29,647 bases of DNA from Candidatus Saccharimonadota bacterium (GCA_018061375.1 JAGOUG010000004.1:1-29647); one strand, 5' to 3'; positions 16,490 to 23,978 are shown, counted from the first letter of the stretch. Translations and numbers: made by a program. The notes: generated by a model not told the origin, from the sequence alone.

Positions 16490-16501
16490 GTAATTACTTA
16501 A
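16486..16501. repeat. Perfect 16-bp palindrome TTAAGTAATTACTTAA
   Basis: Each half (TTAAGTAA) is the exact reverse complement of the other with no spacer. It covers the rsmA stop codon and sits just upstream of the likely MFS promoter (TAATAT at 16503-16508). It has no T-run, so an operator for a dimeric repressor is more likely than a terminator. Confidence 0.4.
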
Positions 16502-16523
16502 CTAATATATTCTGAGGGGTTCC

Positions 16524-17819
16524 ATGAAGAAGCAAAAAGATAATCTTGAGCGTAAGGCATTGCCGATAATTCTGTTCACCGTATTCCTAGACGTACTTGG
16601 TGTCGGGATACTCATTCCGGTAATACCACAGCTCGTGTTTACAATATTTATGCCAGCTGGTTATTCAATGAGTACCTCACTCATAATTTTAGGTTGGTTA
16701 ACGGCTATCTACCCATTAATGCAGTTTCTTTCTACGCCAATTCTCGGTCAGCTTTCAGATAGATACGGTCGTCGTCCGGTGCTCGGATTCAGTTTGTTTG
16801 GCACCGGCTTAGGCTATGTACTGTTTGCGATAGGAATTATTACAAAAAACATACCACTACTGTTCGCAGCGCGAGCGTTAGACGGTATCACCGGCGGGAA
16901 CATCAGTGTTGCCAGGGCGACTATTGCCGATGTTTCACCACCAAAGCACCGTACAAAGAACTTCGGTTTGATTGGCGCTGCCTTCGGGATAGGTTTTGTG
17001 TTCGGCCCGTACATCGGCGCGCGACTTGCTGCGCCAAGCACTAGCTTCTTCGGCTTGTTTAGCACACCAAGTTGGTTTGGCCCTGCTACACCGTTTTGGT
17101 TTACGGCAATCCTTAGCTTCTTAAACATGATTCTACTTCTTGCAATACTGCCAGAAACTCATAAACACATTAATGCAAAGCTAAAAATTGCCTGGACAAA
17201 ATCACTCGCTAATATTAAAAAAGCAGCAACATCACCAGCTCTCAGGGTTATATTTACATCTGAGTTTCTATTCTGGGGTGGCTTCACATTCTTCACGACA
17301 TTCTTCCAGATCCTTCTGATACAAAAACTCGGCTTTAAAGTTAACAACGTCGGGGACTTCTTTGCTTACATAGGTATATGGATTGCAATTACACAGGGTG
17401 TGCTCACGCCGATACTTGCAAAGCGCTATAAGAATCACCAAATATTAAGAGTGGCATTCCTTGGTATGTCGGTAGCACTCATGTTACAACTCTTCCCAAG
17501 TAATACGACGCAACTTCTAATGGTTGCTCCGTTTATAGCAATATTTAACGGCCTTGTCATGGCGAACGTCTCAGCACTTGTTAGCCTGACTGCTGGCCCA
17601 GAAAACCAAGGTGAAGTACTCGGTATTGAAGCCAGTGTTCAGGCACTCGCCCAGGCAATCCCTGCAATCATCGCAGGCTATGTTGCGACTATGGGAGTTA
17701 ATATGCCGGTAATTGTTGGTTCGGCCTTTGTGTTTATGGCATGGCTCGTATTCGTATTGTTCTACAAACCACCAGCCGAAGTCGAAGCAAAAGAATCTGC
17801 CGCCATAGCTGCAGTGTAA
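16524..17819 (+). CDS. MFS transporter, TetA/MdtG-like drug:H+ antiporter type
   Basis: 431 residues, twelve hydrophobic segments by eye. Starts with a short basic N-terminus then TM1 with FLDVLGVGILIPVIPQL, characteristic of 12-TM drug exporters of the TetA class. Motif A is GQLSDRYGRRP (75-85). Later AARALDGITGGNISVARA and GAAFGIGFVFGPYIGARL resemble motif C of antiporters. C-terminal tail is short and charged. Clear Shine-Dalgarno GAGGGG (16514-16519) 4 nt before ATG. The substrate cannot be told. The palindrome immediately upstream suggests inducible control, but no TetR-type repressor is adjacent. Confidence 0.88.
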   Translation: MKKQKDNLERKALPIILFTVFLDVLGVGILIPVIPQLVFTIFMPAGYSMSTSLIILGWLTAIYPLMQFLSTPILGQLSDRYGRRPVLGFSLFGTGLGYVLFAIGIITKNIPLLFAARALDGITGGNISVARATIADVSPPKHRTKNFGLIGAAFGIGFVFGPYIGARLAAPSTSFFGLFSTPSWFGPATPFWFTAILSFLNMILLLAILPETHKHINAKLKIAWTKSLANIKKAATSPALRVIFTSEFLFWGGFTFFTTFFQILLIQKLGFKVNNVGDFFAYIGIWIAITQGVLTPILAKRYKNHQILRVAFLGMSVALMLQLFPSNTTQLLMVAPFIAIFNGLVMANVSALVSLTAGPENQGEVLGIEASVQALAQAIPAIIAGYVATMGVNMPVIVGSAFVFMAWLVFVLFYKPPAEVEAKESAAIAAV

Positions 17820-17827
17820 TTTACAGC

Positions 17828-18172
17828 TTAACGTTTACCGAGTGGCATATCTGGAGAAAGACCTAAGCTCTCAAGAGCCTCTTTAAGTCGCGGCCTCATA
17901 GCCTGCGCAATAACAAACGGGATCCTAGGATCAACTTGATACAGACTAGAATGGACCATCTCTACACTTGGGGGCATCCCATCTGTCGTCGCTCCAGCAG
18001 GCACGGACATTCTGTAATAACGGGATGTCTCATCTGGAGCTGTAATTGGATTCTTTGAGCCTCTACGACCAAATTTTCTCAGTTCTCTTGGTTCCGGGGA
18101 CTCCAAATATTCGGAAATAGCGTTTCTTACTTCAGGAGTGTTTGGAAGATGCAATATGTGCGGCTTGGCCAT
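17828..18172 (-). CDS. Hypothetical protein, 114 residues
   Basis: No family recognised. Basic, Pro-rich, apparently soluble. Begins MAKPHILHLPNTPEVRNAI and ends LGLSPDMPLGKR. No cysteine, signal or membrane helix. Support for being real: TATAAT 6 nt before the ATG and a near-complete fill of the gap to the convergent MFS gene (8 nt apart). Confidence 0.6.
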   Translation of the reverse strand: MAKPHILHLPNTPEVRNAISEYLESPEPRELRKFGRRGSKNPITAPDETSRYYRMSVPAGATTDGMPPSVEMVHSSLYQVDPRIPFVIAQAMRPRLKEALESLGLSPDMPLGKR

Positions 18173-18178
18173 ACGCTA

Positions 18179-18184
18179 ATTATA
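18179..18184 (-). promoter_or_regulatory. -10 TATAAT of the 18172 gene, leaderless
   Basis: On the minus strand a perfect TATAAT is followed by 6 nt and the ATG at 18172. TTTCCA lies at the -35 position with 17-bp spacing (weak). Confidence 0.5.
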
Positions 18185-18290
18185 ACCAATACACGGCGCG
18201 GTGGAAAATACGAGTATATTGAGAGGGCCTAGTGTGGGGGAATATCTACTCGAAGATTTTAAACTGTGAGTTTATCGAACAGGTGATGCA

Positions 18291-18629
18291 CTAGTTAGCA
18301 AATGCAAAACGAGGAGATGATTTAGAAGCGTCGGCCTCGGTTATAATCTGTAGTTGACCTACTTCGGTTGACCAAAGGTTAATTTCGTTTAGTTGACCAA
18401 TAACATCGTTGTAGACGTCTATCAATCCTGCATGACCCAAGTAGTTGGCTACTGTGCCGTGGTTACGATTTAGTCTACGTACTGAGCTAGCTAGTTCGAC
18501 CTCATCTCTCCGCCAAATAGTAGGAGCTGTGGCTATTTCAATTGCTCTAAAATATGTATCTGAAATATAATCGCCAGACTCTGTGATTGGGCTTTCAAAC
18601 GCTCTTTGTATACCGTCAATTTCTATCAT
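18291..18629 (-). CDS. Hypothetical protein, 112 residues
   Basis: Not recognised. Mostly helical by eye (RRDEVELASSVRRLNRNHG, LIDVYNDVIGQLNEIN), acidic, soluble, no signal peptide. A CATACT hexamer lies 6 nt before the ATG on the minus strand, the same leaderless arrangement as its neighbour. Divergent from the 18746 gene. Orphan gene in the accessory stretch; function unknown. Confidence 0.55.
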   Translation of the reverse strand: MIEIDGIQRAFESPITESGDYISDTYFRAIEIATAPTIWRRDEVELASSVRRLNRNHGTVANYLGHAGLIDVYNDVIGQLNEINLWSTEVGQLQIITEADASKSSPRFAFAN

Positions 18630-18696
18630 TCATCTAGTATGTAGTAAATGTAGAAGAATTTGCAAGCATAAACATTTGGTTTGTAACTGCTACTGC

Positions 18697-18726
18697 TTGC
18701 CTCTGTTACGTTAGTAAAGGTAGAAT
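18697..18726 (+). promoter_or_regulatory. Promoter of the 18746 gene
   Basis: TTGCCT (18697-18702), 18-bp spacer, TAGAAT (18721-18726). The start point near 18733 places the Shine-Dalgarno at the very 5' end of the message. Confidence 0.5.
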
Positions 18727-18745
18727 GGTTCAAAAGGAGTAAATT

Positions 18746-19456
18746 ATGATTGAACTAGGTGCTTCCGGAACGTACATTTATATTACTGACGACGAAGGCT
18801 TGAATGGTCAGTCCCCCCAATATCTACGTAAGATTAGAGGAGAAATCCTTGCAGGTACAGAGCCAGTACAAGAGATGGTGGATGCTCTTGATGTCGTGCT
18901 CGCTAATCCAAAACCCGAGAATGATCCTGTTGAACAGCTCAGGGGACTTGGCCAGTTCCTTCTTGGCATCAATGAGTACGCCCACCCTGGTCAAGAGACC
19001 GTTGATGGACTTCTTTTCGCGCAGTGTGAGGATATGCTTGAGAGTGGCGCTTTCTCAATCGTGCGAGTGGCAACATGGATACGCCAAGCGCGTCAACACT
19101 CTAGTACGACAGGCCAGGAGCTCGCAAATGAACTGACTGAGCTTGGACTAAGTGACGTCCATAGCGACGACGTAGGCAGTTATGGACCATGGGGCATCCC
19201 AGTTGAGCGAACTACTCGAATCGTTCCACTACACCCAACCGGAAGCGAGCGTCCAGAGGGATACATCTATGGACACAGAAAAGACTTTGAAGCGATCGAG
19301 AGACTTTCGTTACCAGATGACCTAAGGCGAGTCTTCGCAGACGTAGCAGCAAGCTGGCATGGTGCTGAACTAGAAGGTGATGCTTCTGCGCTTGCCGATG
19401 GTATTCGCGCAACACTAGATGGCTGGAAGCTACCAACTCTGCCGCTAGACCAGTAA
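18746..19456 (+). CDS. Hypothetical protein, 236 residues
   Basis: No family recognised. Acidic, soluble; an N-terminal beta stretch (ASGTYIYITDDEGL), a helical middle (IVRVATWIRQARQHS) and a Gly/Pro loop (SDDVGSYGPWGIPVE). No membrane segment. Strong Shine-Dalgarno AAAAGGAG ending 6 nt before ATG, and a -35/-10 pair upstream, so expression is well supported. Codon use is visibly richer in G+C than the glycolysis block, possibly reflecting acquisition. The tmRNA gene follows after 129 nt. Confidence 0.65.
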   Translation: MIELGASGTYIYITDDEGLNGQSPQYLRKIRGEILAGTEPVQEMVDALDVVLANPKPENDPVEQLRGLGQFLLGINEYAHPGQETVDGLLFAQCEDMLESGAFSIVRVATWIRQARQHSSTTGQELANELTELGLSDVHSDDVGSYGPWGIPVERTTRIVPLHPTGSERPEGYIYGHRKDFEAIERLSLPDDLRRVFADVAASWHGAELEGDASALADGIRATLDGWKLPTLPLDQ

Positions 19457-19543
19457 TTTTACTGATTTTTGTGTCGCATAATGTTGATTTTCCGCCCTAC
19501 ACTATGTGTTTACTGACATATGGTAGCTACTAATTGACGCTTA

Positions 19544-19552
19544 TGGTATAAT
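19544..19552 (+). promoter_or_regulatory. Extended -10 of the tmRNA gene
   Basis: TGGTATAAT; start predicted near 19559, giving a 5' extension of about 27 nt to be removed by RNase P. TTGACG (19534-19539) is too close to act as its -35. Confidence 0.55.
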
Positions 19553-19585
19553 GTTACTTAGTTAGATATTGAATCTAGCTAAAGA

Positions 19586-20007
19586 GGGGATGACACAGCT
19601 TTAGACGAAGAGACCTTAACAATCTGTCCCGCGTGTTGACTAGTGAACACAATTCACCATTTTAATTGCAAATTCATTTGTAACAGCAGTTCGTGATGCT
19701 GGTAAGTCTTTTGTTGCTACCCTTCGGGGCGGCTCTGAAGCCTTCCAGTTCGCAACTGCGCCAGCTTTAGTTTAATCTAGAGCCATCGGTCGTATGACGT
19801 CAGATAGTGCGTCGCCGGTGTCATATTTATCTGACTTGGTTTTCTATGGCTTATCAGCGTAGAATTCGACACTTTACTGATTACGAATAGTTGGTTTTTT
19901 GTTTGTTCTTACATCCAATAGTTCGTTAAATTTTAGAACAAACTACACACGTAGAAGGTCAGATAGTTACTTTTCGGACGCGGGTGCAATACCCGCCATC
20001 TCCACCA
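19586..20007 (+). ncRNA. ssrA: Transfer-messenger RNA (tmRNA)
   Basis: About 422 nt, one-piece. Rescues stalled ribosomes and tags the nascent protein. The 7-bp acceptor is GGGGATG (19586-19592) with CATCTCC (19997-20003), then A and encoded CCA (20005-20007). T-stem GCGGG/CCCGC (19980-19984, 19992-19996). Long helix P2: CGAAGAG with CTTTTCG and AACAATCTG with CAGATAGTT (one A-A mismatch). Two H-type pseudoknots are readable: ATGAC/GTCAT crossing GTCAGATA/TATCTGAC (about 19795-19845), and CGAATAGTTGG/CCAATAGTTCG crossing GTTTGTTCT/AGAACAAAC (about 19884-19950). Odd point: the T-loop is TGCAATA, with G where the near-universal second T (pseudouridine 55) is expected. A terminator follows at once. 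Confidence 0.95.
19686..19775 (+). other. tmRNA proteolysis-tag reading frame (29 codons)
   Basis: After GTAACA the likely resume codon is GCA (19686-19688); the frame runs 29 codons to TAA 19773-19775. The tag begins AVRDAGKSF and ends FATAPALV. It is long for a tag and contains a CCC-TTCG-GGG hairpin inside the coding part. The usual ending is ALAA or similar; here it is PALV. The stop codon is certain in this frame; the resume codon is inferred. Confidence 0.7.
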
Positions 20008-20010
20008 AGC

Positions 20011-20038
20011 ATAAGCACTTTGATGAGTGCTTATTTTT
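20011..20038 (+). terminator. Intrinsic terminator of tmRNA
   Basis: ATAAGCACT (20011-20019), 6-nt loop, AGTGCTTAT (20026-20034), then TTTTT to 20038. A perfect 9-bp stem only 3 nt after the CCA end. Confidence 0.85.
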
Positions 20039-20082
20039 ACTCATGGTTGCAGTTATTCGCAGGAAATAGGATTATTGTTGGT

Positions 20083-20505
20083 ATGAGTGAAACAACAAGA
20101 TCAGACCAAGAGCCAACGGACAGGTCATTTCTGGATGCTTTACTGCTCTCAGCAGAGGCAGGCACTGAAAGTGACATTACCTACGAAAAAATAGGCAGGG
20201 TCAGGATCACAAGCGCTAGATGGGCGGCAGAAGAGGGTGAACAAGTGGTTTATGTTCAACATGAATATGAGCGAATAGACCCTTGGACTAAAATAAAATG
20301 TCGATACGGAGAGAATTACCTAATCGGGAGAACAGAAGCATTCCATAAAGGCGAGTATCCTACATTTAGGCCAAATACTGAAAGCGAAGTAAGTGTATTC
20401 TATCTATCTAATTCATACACCGAGATGGAAGGATGGAGAGATATAACCAATAACATTCCTCGATTAGAGAACATGGCTAGCCTTATCCCCGCTACCGAAC
20501 TTTAG
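20083..20505 (+). CDS. Hypothetical protein, 140 residues
   Basis: Not recognised. The frame is open back into the tmRNA gene, but starts there would cover the RNA and its terminator; ATG 20083 is the first sensible start. The protein is acidic and soluble (starts MSETTRSDQE, ends IPATEL) and likely alpha/beta with several aromatic strands (EQVVYVQHEYERID). No strong Shine-Dalgarno; TAGGAT at 20067-20072 is a weak -10. It is the first gene downstream of tmRNA, a classic integration site. Its stop codon directly abuts the decayed repeat copy at 20506. Confidence 0.6.
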   Translation: MSETTRSDQEPTDRSFLDALLLSAEAGTESDITYEKIGRVRITSARWAAEEGEQVVYVQHEYERIDPWTKIKCRYGENYLIGRTEAFHKGEYPTFRPNTESEVSVFYLSNSYTEMEGWRDITNNIPRLENMASLIPATEL

Positions 20506-20625
20506 TGCATCACCCTTCGGGGATATAGCCACTCTTATGCCGATTCCATTCAACATATAGCAATTCTCTCTATCTCATCTGTTCTTCCACAATCAGGTGC
20601 CAATTTTTTCGCACTAGGTCCACCA
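20506..20625 (-). pseudogene. Decayed copy of the 73-codon gene at 21709-21930
   Basis: About 115 bases align at high identity (most positions by eye) with 21719-21832: both start TGCATCACCCTTCGGG and share CTCTCTATCTC and GTGCCAATTTTTT. Read on the minus strand, this copy lacks one A in the A-run, has TGA where the intact copy has CGA, and has a further TGA soon after. It is therefore a dead fragment of the C-terminal half. Its N-terminal half is not found. Confidence 0.7.
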
Positions 20626-20700
20626 AATGGGAATTCCAGCCTTTCCTAAGGTCATTTTTTTGTTTGTTTGAAAACCAAAGCAAACAATATGCTTACACTA

Positions 20701-20729
20701 TTGACATGTACTAACTATTATGCTAGTAT
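20701..20729 (+). promoter_or_regulatory. Promoter of the 20737 methyltransferase, leaderless
   Basis: Consensus TTGACA (20701-20706), 17 bp, then extended TGC-TAGTAT (-10 at 20724-20729). ATG 20737 is 7 nt further on, at the expected start point. Confidence 0.65.
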
Positions 20730-20736
20730 ATATTTC

Positions 20737-21693
20737 ATGACAAATATAGAAAGAGAAATGGCGCAAAATTGGGATCAGCCTGATATGATGATCGATGCAA
20801 TTGAGAGCCCAAGAGTTCCATTTACGGAGCCAATCGCTAGAATAGTAGGCGCTGCAGTGGAAGCCCATCTTAATCCTGGTGGCACGATTCTTGAAATTGG
20901 GGCAGGGTCAGGTTTCTTGAAAGAAGTCTTGCCAGTAATACATAGGATGAACTTAATTAGTAGTGATTACAATCCCCGCAATCTTAAAGCTGGGCTAGAA
21001 CGCCGTAGTTTAACTCCGCTAGTTGCATCTGCTTATGAACTGCCGATAAAAGATGCTGCCGTAGATTGTGTGATTGATTTGGACGCAGTCGACACATTAC
21101 CGAACTTTGATGATGCATTCAAAGAGATAGAACGAGTTTTAAAGCCAGGAGGTAAGTATATACATTTCCAAATTAACTGTCCTTCAGATGACATACTAGA
21201 ACATAGTCAACCTGATATGGTGTGGTTCCCAGCGACTAAAAAAACTGACGCACAAAAACAAGCTGTTGGCGTATCAAAGAATGAACTCTATAGAATATTT
21301 GAAGATGGGCGACTTGAAGAACCCTATATACGCTTTCTGAAAACTTTTGTCGATAATCCAGTCTCGAGACTCCAGGTGGAAGATGCTCCTGATTCCGACG
21401 GAATGGTGGATATGGTACTCGGTATAATCGAAGGCTTGGGACTAGATCAAGTATTCATACCTTCACTTTACGAGTATTTCAAAGACAGATTAACATCTTC
21501 AGCAACCTCGCACGGTCTAGAGGTAATCCAGGGTGAATATAAGAGGATTTCTGTAGGAAGCAACGAAGACATAACTAAGAGCCTTATGCTTGGACGAGAA
21601 TGGCGCACTGGTAGAGGTCGTAGTATGATAGTGGGTAAACAGGCTGCTACGTCAGCGGCTATGATGGTTTTTGTTGCACAAAAAAACGCCTAG
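20737..21693 (+). CDS. Class I SAM-dependent methyltransferase
   Basis: 318 residues from ATG 20737; the open frame extends upstream to 20668 but those codons span the promoter. Rossmann methyltransferase: motif I LEIGAGSGF (52-60), acidic Asp77 after strand 2 (LISSDYNPRN), then ASAYELPIKDAAVDCVIDLDAVDTL and the post-motif IERVLKPGGKYIHFQI. A C-terminal extension of about 170 residues (after 150) is not assignable. Similar to small-molecule or ubiquinone/lipid-type methyltransferases; substrate unknown. Bracketed by two copies, one dead, of a small gene, and converges on the intact copy (15-nt gap). Confidence 0.85.
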   Translation: MTNIEREMAQNWDQPDMMIDAIESPRVPFTEPIARIVGAAVEAHLNPGGTILEIGAGSGFLKEVLPVIHRMNLISSDYNPRNLKAGLERRSLTPLVASAYELPIKDAAVDCVIDLDAVDTLPNFDDAFKEIERVLKPGGKYIHFQINCPSDDILEHSQPDMVWFPATKKTDAQKQAVGVSKNELYRIFEDGRLEEPYIRFLKTFVDNPVSRLQVEDAPDSDGMVDMVLGIIEGLGLDQVFIPSLYEYFKDRLTSSATSHGLEVIQGEYKRISVGSNEDITKSLMLGREWRTGRGRSMIVGKQAATSAAMMVFVAQKNA

Positions 21694-21708
21694 AGTTTTG
21701 TGCTCTAG
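21680..21708 (-). terminator. Terminator of the minus-strand 21709-21930 gene
   Basis: On the minus strand CTAGAG, a 7-nt loop, CTCTAG, then GCG and seven T (plus-strand A-run 21680-21686). Stem is only 6 bp. It begins next to the stop codon and overlaps the 3' end of the convergent methyltransferase gene. Confidence 0.5.
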
Positions 21709-21930
21709 TTAGCTTAGTGCATCACCCTTCGGGTATATATCCACTCTTGTGCCTATCCCATTCAACATACAGTAATGCTCTCTATCTCCTCTATTCAGCA
21801 ACAATCGGGTGCCAATTTTTTTCGCACTCTTGTCCGCCTTAGCTTTCAGCGAAGGGGGAAGGTCCGGTATTCTTCGCACAAGGCTACGTATGGCGGGCCA
21901 ATCATGAACACTCATGCCTATAGTCGTCAC
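21709..21930 (-). CDS. Small hypothetical protein of a local repeat family
   Basis: 73 residues from GTG 21930, or 68 from ATG 21915. Basic, with LVRRIPDLPPSLKAKADKSA then KKIGTRLLLNRGDREHYC and a C-terminal MLNGIGTRVDIYPKGDA that is also present in two decayed copies (20506-20625 and 23041-23097). No recognised family. The presence of several copies in 2.5 kb, one intact, shows it was once a repeated gene, as small toxins, antitoxins or mobile passengers often are; no partner gene is adjacent. Confidence 0.55.
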   Translation of the reverse strand: MTTIGMSVHDWPAIRSLVRRIPDLPPSLKAKADKSAKKIGTRLLLNRGDREHYCMLNGIGTRVDIYPKGDALS

Positions 21931-21940
21931 ATATCATCAA

Positions 21941-21949
21941 TGCTATACT
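21941..21949 (+). promoter_or_regulatory. Extended -10 of the 21980 gene
   Basis: TGCTATACT; start predicted near 21956, leader about 24 nt with no strong Shine-Dalgarno. Confidence 0.5.
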
Positions 21950-21979
21950 AAAACCATAAGCAAATTGTGAGAAACAAAC

Positions 21980-22927
21980 ATGGAATGCATAGAGCTGGCA
22001 AACACGGGAACAAGCATGTACGTACTAATTGCTGGCGTAGCTATTCTTCTAGTTACCAGCGTGGGCGCACTGCCCTATAGGTCCTGGTTGTTACCAGTGG
22101 CGGCTCTACTATTTCTGGGTCTGTATTCGCCACCGCTTCATGCCCAGACAGTTGAGGATTGTACCCCCGCAATAGAACAAAGCGCGCCCGAAGAAACATC
22201 TGACATTACTGCACCGCAAGAGTTCACGCTCACTGATGATACGTTTGAGTTACGTTCAGGACAAACGAGGTTTTTTTCACTACTGCAAAACGACAATCAG
22301 CTTTCAGATGATCTTATTGACTGGACAACGGTTGATTTGAAGCCGAATGTCGCAGGTATACAAGACCTCGTAATCCTCAGTCCCCCAGGAAATCCTTTGG
22401 CTCAATGCGGAACAGTACGGAATGCTGGATTTGGTACGGTAGAAATTTATTTAAACCCAACATGTTCTGACGACTCGGAGCTACCCGAATCTTTCAGCGC
22501 TTCGTATACCGCCCAAACACAAAGCAGTCTAATGGCAACTATTCCTGCAGTTATAACAATTCTGTTCAATCCGTCATCGCTATCTGGAATTGTTACAGCC
22601 AATAACGACATTATCGATAGTGTGGCCGACGTAACTACTATCGATATTCTCGCTAACGACACCACAACATCTGGTGAACTCGACCCACTCACCATAGACC
22701 TCGACTTGGCTACTCCAGGTAGGCAAACAACCGTGTCGGTGGTAAATAGCGGGGGAACCTTGGTACTGTCAGTAAATAGTGAAGGAGTAGTCACCGCTGA
22801 CTATACTGGCTACGACTTTATCCTTGGCGATAATGTCGGACTACTCTATGTAGTTTCAAACACAGACGGTGATATATCAAATATTGCGCTCATTCGTGTG
22901 ATAGGAATAACCTCAGGGGACGATTAG
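21980..22927 (+). CDS. Surface protein with N-terminal LANTG-membrane unit and Ig/cadherin-like repeats
   Basis: 315 residues. Residues 6-10 are LANTG, followed by hydrophobic helix 13-31 and the basic PYRS. That is the layout of a sortase sorting signal, but at the N-terminus. A second hydrophobic segment (36-50) ends in PPLHA-QT, like a signal peptide. The exported part has two related modules: one around 80-165 (LRSGQTRFFSLLQNDNQL) and one at 207-308 (ANNDIIDSVADVTTIDILAN, then SEGVVTADYTGYDF and VVSNTDGD), matching the ND-rich tandem Ig/cadherin-like adhesin repeats. Four Cys are in the exported part. No C-terminal anchor. Upstream in frame there is a stop at 21968-21970, so the LANTG unit belongs to this ORF as it stands. 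Likely role: cell-surface adhesion. Confidence 0.7.
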   Translation: MECIELANTGTSMYVLIAGVAILLVTSVGALPYRSWLLPVAALLFLGLYSPPLHAQTVEDCTPAIEQSAPEETSDITAPQEFTLTDDTFELRSGQTRFFSLLQNDNQLSDDLIDWTTVDLKPNVAGIQDLVILSPPGNPLAQCGTVRNAGFGTVEIYLNPTCSDDSELPESFSASYTAQTQSSLMATIPAVITILFNPSSLSGIVTANNDIIDSVADVTTIDILANDTTTSGELDPLTIDLDLATPGRQTTVSVVNSGGTLVLSVNSEGVVTADYTGYDFILGDNVGLLYVVSNTDGDISNIALIRVIGITSGDD

Positions 22928-23040
22928 AGCTTTTATGCTTTGAACCAATTGCTAATAGGTGACAAGCCAAGTATATTATGTATGTAAATGAAGCCAGAAG
23001 GTTAGCTGCGGGGTTAAAGAGTCACGCAACCTATTTGCGC

Positions 23041-23097
23041 AGTGTATCATCTCACGGGTATACAACCACTCCTGTTTCAAACGACACATAGAACATA
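23041..23097 (-). pseudogene. Third, diverged remnant of the 73-codon gene
   Basis: Plus-strand CGGGTATACAACCACTCCTG parallels CGGGTATATATCCACTCTTG of the intact copy, with ACATA near the far end in both. Minus-strand reading gives M-F-Y-V-S-F-E-T-G-V-V-V-Y-P then TGA, against MLNGIGTRVDIYPKGD. Lies immediately next to the stop of the peptidase E gene. Similarity is short and could be chance. Confidence 0.35.
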
Positions 23098-23865
23098 TTA
23101 AGTAGACGGATGTCTTTTTAATAACGAAGAGAGGCTCTCAAATTGGGTCTTTTTCGGTAATTCTTCAATGATATAGTTTCCTTGATCCCAGTAGGTCCGA
23201 CGGGCGCCTGATTTAACGTCTACTGCCAGTACTCTGTACTGACCATTGTGAATCTCCAGGGCTGCACATTCGTCAATCGCTAAACCCACTTTACCTGGTG
23301 TACGTTTCAGTATTTTCTGTAGGGTCGCTTGCCGTATTGGCTCAGTATCGTAGTGAGGACATAAAATGGCGTCGATCCAACCCATTGCACTTACGCGGAA
23401 GGGACGGTGCTTATTAAATGAATCAGAATCACCATATGAGAACCAACAAATTGCACCTGCACTATGACCAGACATAATGGTACCTTGTTCATATGCCCTT
23501 TTAAGCATATGGTCTACGCCGTACCGCTTCCAGAGCCCCATCATTCTATGAGTATTTCCCCCGTTCACATACACAGCATCGGCTGAGGCAATTTTTTTAC
23601 AAATCTCTCTGCGCGAAGGGTTCTCTCGGATCAAACGTAACACCTCGACTTTTCTACAACCCAGACTTTCGTAATATTTAACAAAGGCGGCTATATAGTT
23701 TTCGGAGTCATCTTTTGCAGTTGAAATATAAAGCACATTAGGATGCTGCTTTCCTGTTCGTTTCAATATCTGCCTATGGAATGGGTCTACCACAACTTTT
23801 TTGAGGTACCCATTCTTACCAAGAGTGCCAACCTCCTTACCACCAATAGCTATAATTGTTTTCAT
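23098..23865 (-). CDS. Peptidase E-like serine peptidase (family S51)
   Basis: 255 residues from ATG 23865 (MKTIIAIGGKEVG); a longer frame reaches 23883, but the Met chosen matches the family N-terminus and the -10 box lies 8 nt before it. S51 alpha-aspartyl dipeptidases have a class-I glutamine amidotransferase-like fold. Visible: strand NVLYISTA, VYVNGGNTHRM (oxyanion region), GHSAGAICWF with nucleophile Ser135, and the later CPHYDTEPIR carrying a His. Predicted to cleave N-terminal Asp dipeptides or cyanophycin-like substrates; cytosolic. Divergent from the HIT gene with a 128-nt gap. Confidence 0.88.
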   Translation of the reverse strand: MKTIIAIGGKEVGTLGKNGYLKKVVVDPFHRQILKRTGKQHPNVLYISTAKDDSENYIAAFVKYYESLGCRKVEVLRLIRENPSRREICKKIASADAVYVNGGNTHRMMGLWKRYGVDHMLKRAYEQGTIMSGHSAGAICWFSYGDSDSFNKHRPFRVSAMGWIDAILCPHYDTEPIRQATLQKILKRTPGKVGLAIDECAALEIHNGQYRVLAVDVKSGARRTYWDQGNYIIEELPKKTQFESLSSLLKRHPST

Positions 23866-23873
23866 TACTATAA

Positions 23874-23882
23874 AGCATAACA
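23874..23882 (-). promoter_or_regulatory. Extended -10 of the peptidase E gene
   Basis: On the minus strand TGTTATGCT, 8 nt before ATG 23865; near-leaderless. Confidence 0.45.
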
Positions 23883-23978
23883 AGTTTAGAGATCACTTAG
23901 TAGTACTGGGTAAATCCTTTGGGTATGTAGGTGTGGCAGGCAGTCCTGATCCATATATGACAGACCTGCTGCTTGCTC

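Noticed and set aside
19984..20082. N-terminal extension of the 20083 protein into the tmRNA gene
   Set aside because: It would overlap the tmRNA T-arm, CCA end and terminator; ATG 20083 is the first start outside them.
20661..20691. TTGTTTG/CAAACAA inverted repeat as a terminator
   Set aside because: No T-run follows on either strand, stem is AT-rich, and it overlaps the upstream edge of the methyltransferase promoter.
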